25,832 bases of DNA from Ilumatobacteraceae bacterium (lineage in GTDB: Bacteria > Actinomycetota > Acidimicrobiia > Acidimicrobiales > Ilumatobacteraceae): assembly GCA_025464045.1 (NCBI GenBank), contig JAODBQ010000216.1, positions 1 through 25,832 on the forward strand. Direction: 5' to 3'. Below, in pieces: positions 21,003 through 25,832 of the stretch; the stretch's first letter is position 1, and every line of letters starts with the position of its first letter. Both the position numbers and the translations under genes were made by a program. A model generated the notes under the pieces. The model was not told where the DNA came from and ran no database searches. It saw nothing but the letters and a program-made list of their open reading frames with translations.

Positions 21003-22142
21003 CGGGTTCCCTCCTCGTCTCGGTCTCGGCGTCGACCACCGTGAACGTTCATCATGCGCGTGCTCCTCGACGTCGGCCGGCCCGGTCCGCGGCGCCAGCG
21101 GTGCGGTCGCGGTTCCTGCGCCACGGCCGATGCCGTCGACGAGCTCGCGGATGCAGGTCGCCGCCGAGATCGTCGCAGTCCAGCCGAGCACGTCACGTGC
21201 CCGCGTCGTGGCCATCAACGGCGCGCCGACGGCCATGTCGATCCAGCCACCTTCCGTCGGCTGCAGCCGGAGCCTGAAGGTCGCCTGCGCGGCCCACCGC
21301 AGCACAGCGGCCGGGATGCGGATCGTGCGACCGTCCACGACTTCGGCGATCAGCTGGGGCGTCACGACGGGTTCCGCCGCGATGTTGAACGGGCCGCAGA
21401 CGTCCTGCGTCGCCGCCAGTCGATACGCGGCGCCGATGTCGTCGGCATGGGTGACCTGGAACACCAACCGCTCGGGTGCCGGGATCCACCGCAGGAAGCG
21501 CGGCAGGTGCCATGGCGCCAGGCGCCCGAGGAACAGACGATGGATCTCCGACGCAGCGTCGCGTTGGAACACGAGGCTCGTGCGCAGCCGCACGACCCGG
21601 GTCGCGGGGTGTGCCTGCTCGAACTGGTCGAGCATGTCCTCCACCGCGGCCTTCTGCGTCGAGTAGGTGCTGCTCGCGACCCCGGTCGCCGGCCAGGTCT
21701 CGTCGACCACGTGCCACGTCCCATCCGCGTGCCGGAACTTCGGACCGGGCGCGTACGCGCCCACCGACGACGCGCAGACCAGCGCGGGGACGCCGTGCAG
21801 CGCCACAGCCGCGAGCAGGCGGCGAGCACCGATGATGTTCGTCGCGTCCATCTCCGGCACACGGTGCGGCGGCTGCAGCTTCCACGCGAGGTTGATCACG
21901 GCATCCGCTCCGGCGACGACGTCCAGCGGGTCGTGCTCGATGTCCACCGCCTGCCACTCGACGCGACCTCCGAGCTCGTCCGTCGACGACGTCGACGACG
22001 CGGGCGGTGGCGCCGACGCGAGCGGTGGCGCCGGCAGGCGGCGGGCGATGCCGACGATCGACGTCACCTGAGGATCCTGTGCGAGGGCGCGGACGGTGGC
22101 CGTGCCGATGTTGCCGGTCGCTCCGACGACGACGATCCTCAT
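20796..22142 (-). CDS. NAD-dependent epimerase/dehydratase family protein with long C-terminal tail
   Basis: 448 aa. Extended SDR core about 1-345: Rossmann motif GATGNIG (7-13), the D68 region, SSVGAY (125-130) and the YxxxK pair Y160/K164. A Pro/Ser-rich insertion (38-57) follows the second strand. The last 100 residues or so (from about 346) are acidic, Pro-rich and without predicted structure, which is unusual for the family. Within the tail, Met381 has a perfect Shine-Dalgarno (see separate entry). The substrate is probably a nucleotide sugar or another hydroxyl compound; not decidable. The ATG at 22142 overlaps the stop of a 39-codon small ORF (ATGA), so it is translationally coupled. 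Last gene of the minus operon that starts with the zinc alcohol dehydrogenase. Confidence 0.87.
   Translation of the reverse strand: MRIVVVGATGNIGTATVRALAQDPQVTSIVGIARRLPAPPLASAPPPASSTSSTDELGGRVEWQAVDIEHDPLDVVAGADAVINLAWKLQPPHRVPEMDATNIIGARRLLAAVALHGVPALVCASSVGAYAPGPKFRHADGTWHVVDETWPATGVASSTYSTQKAAVEDMLDQFEQAHPATRVVRLRTSLVFQRDAASEIHRLFLGRLAPWHLPRFLRWIPAPERLVFQVTHADDIGAAYRLAATQDVCGPFNIAAEPVVTPQLIAEVVDGRTIRIPAAVLRWAAQATFRLRLQPTEGGWIDMAVGAPLMATTRARDVLGWTATISAATCIRELVDGIGRGAGTATAPLAPRTGPADVEEHAHDERSRWSTPRPRRGGNPMSGERATSEPSSMAAADVANGEQPQPRAEPPRTEHPTPPSPTGDDPDAPGLYVLDPERGDPVEPNEPA
22000..22035 (-). repeat. imperfect 18-bp tandem repeat in the epimerase gene
   Basis: Units 22000-22017 and 22018-22035 match at 16 of 18 positions, in frame, and encode part of the Pro/Ser/Ala-rich insertion (residues about 36-48). 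Together with the adjacent GAC/GTC-rich stretch (21979-21999) it explains the insertion as slippage-born low-complexity sequence. Confidence 0.7.
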
Positions 22143-22258
22143 CGCGCGGTCGCCCGCCAGTCCGGATCCGCCCTGTGCTCCTCGATGCGCTCCCCGGCAC
22201 CACTGCCCTCGTCGGCAGCCTCCTGGGCCCTGTCGCCGGCGTGATCCGCGTCGCTCAT
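22139..22258 (-). CDS. 39-aa small protein, coupled to the epimerase
   Basis: ATG at 22258 preceded by GAGGAG (22272-22267, 8-nt spacer) opens a 39-codon frame: MSDADHAGDRAQEAADEGSG and then a basic end (DWRATAR). It ends in TGA overlapping the epimerase ATG by ATGA, and begins 33 nt after the Fpg/Nei stop, so it fits neatly into the operon. Composition is highly charged and probably helical or disordered; no family recognised. Spacing, ribosome-binding site and overlap together make a real gene likely, though it may serve mainly for coupling. Confidence 0.6.
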   Translation of the reverse strand: MSDADHAGDRAQEAADEGSGAGERIEEHRADPDWRATAR

Positions 22259-22291
22259 CGGGTGTGCTCCTCGCGTTCGGATGCTTCTTGG

Positions 22292-23119
22292 CTACCCAGA
22301 GCCGCGCCCCGCAAACGCCGCGGTCGGGGGATGGGGAGCTGGTGCACGCTGGTCGTGCGGACACCACAACGAGCTGCGGCCAGCCAGCCGGCGCCACGCA
22401 AGACGGCGATGACAGCGGGGGCACGTCGGATCGTCGACGCCACGTTGACCCGACAGCCACGACGGTCCACGCGGGATGTGGGCCGCGCGCACGGCCTCGC
22501 GCAGCACCCGCCGCAGCGCACCGTGGAGCTCGTCGACCTCCGCGTCGTCGAGGCTGCGGCACGGCCGTGCGGGATCGATCCGTGCCCGCCACAGGATCTC
22601 GTCGGTGAGCATGTTGCCGAGCCCGGCGACGACGGTCTGGTCCATCAGCGTCACCTTCACGCCCCGACGCGACCCACGCAGGAGCGCACCGAGCTCCGGC
22701 CCGCGTACCGCCAGCGCGTCCGGCCCGAGCGGCCCGGTGATCGCCTCGCGCTCGGCGACGTCGTTCGCGACCGCGATCGTGCCCAGGTTGCGTCCGTCGC
22801 GGTAGGTCAGCCGGCCGCCGTCGGTCAGCAGGAGCACGCGGTCGCGCGCTGTGATGGCATCGTCGCACGGCTGCCAGCGCAGCGAGCCTGTCATCCCGAA
22901 GTGGACGAGGAGCGTCTCGCCGTCGGTCGGAACGAACAGCCACTTGCCCTGGCGCTCCGCGCTCCGGAGGCGACGACCGACGAGCGCCCGCCCGAGCTCC
23001 TCCGGCGACACGCGGTGCAGCACCTTGGCGTCACGTACGTCGACATCGACGATCGTCGCACCACACGCGCGCTCCGCGACGAGCCGCCGGAACCCCTCGA
23101 CGTCCGGCAGCTCGGGCAC
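22292..23119 (-). CDS. Fpg/Nei family DNA glycosylase
   Basis: 275 aa. Base-excision repair enzyme that removes oxidised bases and nicks the abasic site. The N-terminus PELPDVE carries catalytic Pro2 (after Met removal) and Glu3; K59 (GKWLF) is the conserved phosphate-contact lysine; the helix-two-turn-helix reads GLGNMLTDEILWRARIDP (166-183). The C-terminal zinc finger has C233-x2-C236 and R248, but the second half reads CPHDQ (C253, H255, D256) instead of the usual CPxCQ, so the fourth zinc ligand is His or Asp, or zinc is not bound. About 15 residues follow the finger. The start is GTG 23119, with GAGG 7 nt before. It lies 37 nt behind the zinc alcohol dehydrogenase. Fpg versus Nei specificity is not decided here. 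Confidence 0.93.
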   Translation of the reverse strand: MPELPDVEGFRRLVAERACGATIVDVDVRDAKVLHRVSPEELGRALVGRRLRSAERQGKWLFVPTDGETLLVHFGMTGSLRWQPCDDAITARDRVLLLTDGGRLTYRDGRNLGTIAVANDVAEREAITGPLGPDALAVRGPELGALLRGSRRGVKVTLMDQTVVAGLGNMLTDEILWRARIDPARPCRSLDDAEVDELHGALRRVLREAVRAAHIPRGPSWLSGQRGVDDPTCPRCHRRLAWRRLAGRSSLWCPHDQRAPAPHPPTAAFAGRGSG

Positions 23120-23156
23120 TCAACGCCTCAGCAGCACCGGGCGGTCGCGTCGCCGA

Positions 23157-24362
23157 TCATCCCCGCCGCGCGCCCGGGTTGAAGAGGATCTTCACCGCGT
23201 CGTCCTGCTTCTTCTGGAAGATCTCATAGGCGTGGGGCGCGTCCTCCAACGGGAGGTGGTGGCTGGCGAAGTCCTCCACCCCGAGGACGTCGACGTCGGT
23301 GAGCAACGGGAGGATGTCGTCGATCCAGCGCTTGACGTTGGCCTGTCCCATGCGCACCTGGATCTGCTTGTCGAAGAGCACCATCATCGGCAGCGGATCG
23401 GTCATCCCGCCGTAGACGCCGGCAACCGAGATCGTGCCGCCGCGCCGCACGACCTCGATCGCCATCTGCAGCGCGGCCATGCGGTCGACGCCGCTGTGCT
23501 GCATCAGCTTCTCTGCGACCTTGTCGGGCAGCAGGCCGGCCACCGACTGGGCGATCTGCGCGCCGAGCGAACCGTGTGCCTCCATGCCGACGGCGTCGAT
23601 CACGGCATCCGGCCCACGGCCGATGAGATCGCGGATCGCCTCGGCGACCTGCGCCTGGTCCTCGTCGAAGTCGCGGAGGTCGATCACGTCGGCGCCGTGC
23701 AGGCGCGCCCGCTCGAGCCGCTCGGGCACGAGGTCGACGCCGATCACCTTCGCCGCGCCGAGGTGGGTCGCCACGCGGGCGGCCATCGATCCGATCGGTC
23801 CGAGACCCAGGATCACGAGGGTGCTGCCGGGTCCCACGCCGGCGTACTGCACGGCCTGCCACGCGGTCGGCAGGACGTCCGAGAGGTACACGAACCGGTC
23901 GTCGGGCAGGCCGTGTGGAACCTTGATCGGCCCGTACTGCGCCTGCGGGACGCGCAGCAGCTCGGCCTGGGCGCCGGCCACCTGGCCGTACAGCTTCGTG
24001 TAGCCGAACAATGCCGCGCCCTTCTGGTACTCGCGCACCTGGGTCGTCTCGCACTGCGACTGCAGGCCCGAGCCGCACATCGAGCAGTGGCCGCAGGAGA
24101 TGTTGAACGGGACGACGACACGGTCCCCTGGGGCGATGTGGGTCACCGCGCTGCCGACGGCCTCGACGACGCCCATCGGCTCGTGCCCGAGGATGTCGCC
24201 TTCCGTCATGAACGGACCCATCACCTCGTAGAGGTGGAGGTCCGATCCGCACAGGCCGCTGGAGGTGATCCGGATGATCGCGTCCGTCGGTTGCTGGATG
24301 ACGGGATCGGGAACCGTGTCCACGCGGACGTCGCGCCTGCCGTGCCAGACGACTGCCTTCAT
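23157..24362 (-). CDS. zinc-dependent alcohol dehydrogenase, formaldehyde dehydrogenase-like
   Basis: 401-aa medium-chain dehydrogenase/reductase. Catalytic zinc ligands C38 (GLCGSDLH) and H60/E61 (GHEPMG); structural zinc cysteines C90, C93, C96 and C104 (CGHCSMCGSGLQSQC); Rossmann motif GLGPIG (186-191) with D210 favouring NAD+. Length and the insertion around 260-300 place it near the glutathione-independent formaldehyde dehydrogenase-like branch, whose members act on various aldehydes and alcohols. The ATG at 24362 follows GAGAGGG. First gene of a probable operon with Fpg/Nei, the 39-aa protein and the epimerase. An aldehyde-handling enzyme beside a DNA repair glycosylase might link to aldehyde or oxidative damage, but that is only suggestive. 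Confidence 0.93.
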   Translation of the reverse strand: MKAVVWHGRRDVRVDTVPDPVIQQPTDAIIRITSSGLCGSDLHLYEVMGPFMTEGDILGHEPMGVVEAVGSAVTHIAPGDRVVVPFNISCGHCSMCGSGLQSQCETTQVREYQKGAALFGYTKLYGQVAGAQAELLRVPQAQYGPIKVPHGLPDDRFVYLSDVLPTAWQAVQYAGVGPGSTLVILGLGPIGSMAARVATHLGAAKVIGVDLVPERLERARLHGADVIDLRDFDEDQAQVAEAIRDLIGRGPDAVIDAVGMEAHGSLGAQIAQSVAGLLPDKVAEKLMQHSGVDRMAALQMAIEVVRRGGTISVAGVYGGMTDPLPMMVLFDKQIQVRMGQANVKRWIDDILPLLTDVDVLGVEDFASHHLPLEDAPHAYEIFQKKQDDAVKILFNPGARRG

Positions 24363-24571
24363 GTCGAAGCCCTCTCGATCGTTCTCGGTGCGTCGACAGC
24401 CATCGCTCCGGTCGTCGACGGTGCCGCCGTACCCCCGCCCGGGCGGCGCTACCCGTCGGCCGGCGGAACGTGGGCCGGTTCACCCGTTGCGGGACGCGCA
24501 CCGACCGCTCCGACCACCGCGGCGCGCACCGGAGGCATGAACCCGAGTGGGTGCGGGTACGGCCCTGCACC

Positions 24572-25303
24572 ATGCTGAACGAACCCTCCGAACTGTGGCT
24601 GCTGCGACATGGCCAGAGCCAGGGCAACGTGATCCGCGACGCAGCCCGACACTCCGACCTGGAGACGCTGGCGATCCCGGATCGGGACATGGACGTGCCG
24701 CTCTCCGATCTCGGTCGGGAGCAGGCGGCGGCGTTCGGCGCGTGGCTGGCGACGTGCACCGACGTGCCGGACGTGGTCGTCTCGTCGCCGTACCTGCGCG
24801 CCGTGCAGACCGCCGAGATCGTCTTGGAGACCGCCGGGCGCGAGATGAAGGTCCACCAAGACGAACGCCTCCGCGAACGCGAGCTGGGCATCCTCGATCT
24901 GCTCACGTCACGCGGAGTGGAGATGCGCTTCCCCGGCGAGGCGCAGCGCCGCCACCGCCTCGGCAAGTTCTACCACCGCCCGCCAGGCGGTGAGAGCTGG
25001 GTGGACGTCGCCCTGCGGCTGCGTTCGGTGCGGGACTCGCTCGGGCGCGAACACGCCGGGCGGCGGGTGCTCCTCGTCACCCATGAGGTCGTGATCCTGA
25101 TGATGCGCTACCTCCTCGAGGACCTCGACGAGTCGACCGTGCTGGCGATGGGCGGTGGACAGCTGGCGAACTGCTCGCTGACCACCTATCGCACCGACGA
25201 GGACGGCCACCCCCACCTCGAACGCGCCGGGTGGACGGCACCGCTGCGCCGCGCGAGCACACCCGTGACCTCCGCCCCGGAGCGCCCCGTTGCCCCGCGC
25301 TGA
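24572..25303 (+). CDS. histidine phosphatase family protein (phosphoglycerate mutase-like)
   Basis: 243 aa. Histidine phosphatase (branch 1) with LLRHGQSQGN (10-19; R12, H13), SSPYLRAVQTAE (71-82; R76) and the second catalytic His H171 (THEVV). Acidic residue E102 or E104 (RERELG) is the likely proton donor. Members dephosphorylate sugars, nucleotides or other small phosphoesters; substrate not identified. The ATG at 24572 has no Shine-Dalgarno and lies 8 nt after TACGGC, a near match to a leaderless -10. The C-terminal 30 residues are probably disordered. It overlaps the next gene by 14 nt and diverges from the zinc alcohol dehydrogenase over 209 bp in which I see no other feature. Confidence 0.9.
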   Translation: MLNEPSELWLLRHGQSQGNVIRDAARHSDLETLAIPDRDMDVPLSDLGREQAAAFGAWLATCTDVPDVVVSSPYLRAVQTAEIVLETAGREMKVHQDERLRERELGILDLLTSRGVEMRFPGEAQRRHRLGKFYHRPPGGESWVDVALRLRSVRDSLGREHAGRRVLLVTHEVVILMMRYLLEDLDESTVLAMGGGQLANCSLTTYRTDEDGHPHLERAGWTAPLRRASTPVTSAPERPVAPR

Positions 25304-25832
25304 ACCGGCGATCCGGCTCGATGCCGGGCTCCTCGCCCGATGGCCGCTGCCCGTGGACGACCACGGCGACAAGCACGTCCGCGGCACGGTGCTGGTGCTG
25401 GGAGGCGGACCGTCCACCCTCGGCGCCGTGCTGCTCGCCGGTTCCGCCGCGCTCCGGATGGGCGCGGGGCGGCTCCAGATCGGAGTCGCCGCTCCTGCGC
25501 CGGCCGCGCTCGGCGTCGCCGTCCCGGAGGCGATGGTCGTCGAGCTGCCGACGCACCGCGACGGCCGGCTGCGGCCGCATCGTGCGGCCGCCGCAGTTCG
25601 GTCGCTGATCGAGGGCGCCGACGCGATCCTCGTCGGTCCCGGGATGCTCGCCGGACCAGCGACGTTGCAGTTCGTCGGCGACGTCCTGGCGGCCGCGTCG
25701 CCGACAGCGATCGTCGTCCTCGACGCGGCGGCGCTGCCCGCGGCCTCCCACACCGACGCCGACACGCTCGCACGCGTGCGCTCCCGGGTCGCGCTCACAC
25801 CGAACCGGCAGGAGGCGCAGGCCCTCGTCGCC
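25290..25832 (+). CDS. nnrD: ADP-dependent NAD(P)H-hydrate dehydratase (3' end outside window)
   Basis: 181 residues of the ribokinase-like NAD(P)HX dehydratase, which restores NADH and NADPH from their hydrated, inactive forms using ADP. Seen: KHVRGTVLVLGGG (28-40), GAGRLQIGVA (58-67), VPEAMV (78-83), ILVGPGM (113-119), VVLDAAAL (142-149, usually DADAL) and LTPNRQEA (169-176, usually TPHxGE). The N-terminal epimerase domain found in many bacterial fusions is absent, so this is the stand-alone form. The start is probably TTG 25290, with GGAG at 25279-25282, overlapping the phosphatase end by 14 nt. Frame and family are clear; the exact start is less so. Confidence 0.82.
   Translation, partial: MPRAEPAIRLDAGLLARWPLPVDDHGDKHVRGTVLVLGGGPSTLGAVLLAGSAALRMGAGRLQIGVAAPAPAALGVAVPEAMVVELPTHRDGRLRPHRAAAAVRSLIEGADAILVGPGMLAGPATLQFVGDVLAAASPTAIVVLDAAALPAASHTDADTLARVRSRVALTPNRQEAQALVA

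Noticed and set aside
22851..24578. Plus-strand open frame opposite Fpg/Nei and alcohol dehydrogenase
   Set aside because: No motifs; covers confirmed minus-strand genes.
1..25832. Defence system, mobile element, CRISPR or tRNA
   Set aside because: No transposase, integrase, direct-repeat array, cloverleaf or known defence domain seen anywhere in the window.

Overview
The window is about 25.8 kb of very GC-rich DNA (roughly 70% by eye) with a strong G/C bias at third codon positions and long antisense shadow reading frames. Several families point to an actinobacterium: UdgX, GAF-ANTAR proteins, acyl-CoA metabolism in many copies, and TANNNT -10 boxes sitting directly upstream of start codons. 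The protein style suggests class Acidimicrobiia (Ilumatobacter-like), but that is inference; there is no rRNA to test it. It reads as ordinary chromosome. I see no tRNA, rRNA, insertion sequence, prophage or CRISPR array, and no gene-free stretch over about 210 bp.

Layout. (1) 1-3929: a UdgX-type uracil-DNA-binding protein (minus, cut by the window edge) diverges from a large secreted subtilisin (S8) protease, which ends at a strong hairpin. (2) 3935-11158: a small conserved-looking protein, then an acyl-CoA block: acyl-CoA synthetase plus crotonase (minus operon), a two-domain family III CoA-transferase (plus), an SDR like the hydroxyacyl-CoA dehydrogenase of peroxisomal multifunctional enzyme 2 (minus) and a second crotonase (plus). 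(3) 11254-12838: two GAF-ANTAR regulators in tandem, preceded by a possible 13-codon leader peptide. (4) 12849-15337: a flavin pair, an SsuD-like LLM monooxygenase and a DszC-like acyl-CoA-dehydrogenase-fold protein, overlapping by ATGA; probably organosulfur or related oxygenation. (5) 15395-16272: a DUF1275/YoaK membrane protein and a large hairpin. (6) 16290-19051: a secreted protein of unknown function diverging from an OmpR-type response regulator/histidine kinase pair. (7) 19235-20665: an aldehyde dehydrogenase. (8) 20796-24362: a minus-strand operon of zinc alcohol dehydrogenase, Fpg/Nei glycosylase, an unlisted 39-aa small protein and an NAD-epimerase with a long acidic, Pro-rich tail that carries its own perfect internal start. 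(9) 24572-25832: histidine phosphatase and the start of NAD(P)HX dehydratase.

How the genes fit together: the synthetase, CoA-transferase, crotonases and SDR could activate and process a carboxylic acid as its CoA thioester, and the two dehydrogenases (ALDH, Zn-ADH) could handle aldehydes or alcohols. The substrate cannot be read from sequence. The most notable items are the degenerate active sites (both crotonases lack the classical Glu pair, one CoA-transferase half lacks the catalytic Asp, the ACAD-like protein lacks the catalytic Glu), the coupled small ORFs, and a set of probable leaderless promoters. I found no clear new multi-gene system; the best candidates are the flavin pair with the neighbouring GAF-ANTAR pair and the nested small ORFs of the epimerase operon.
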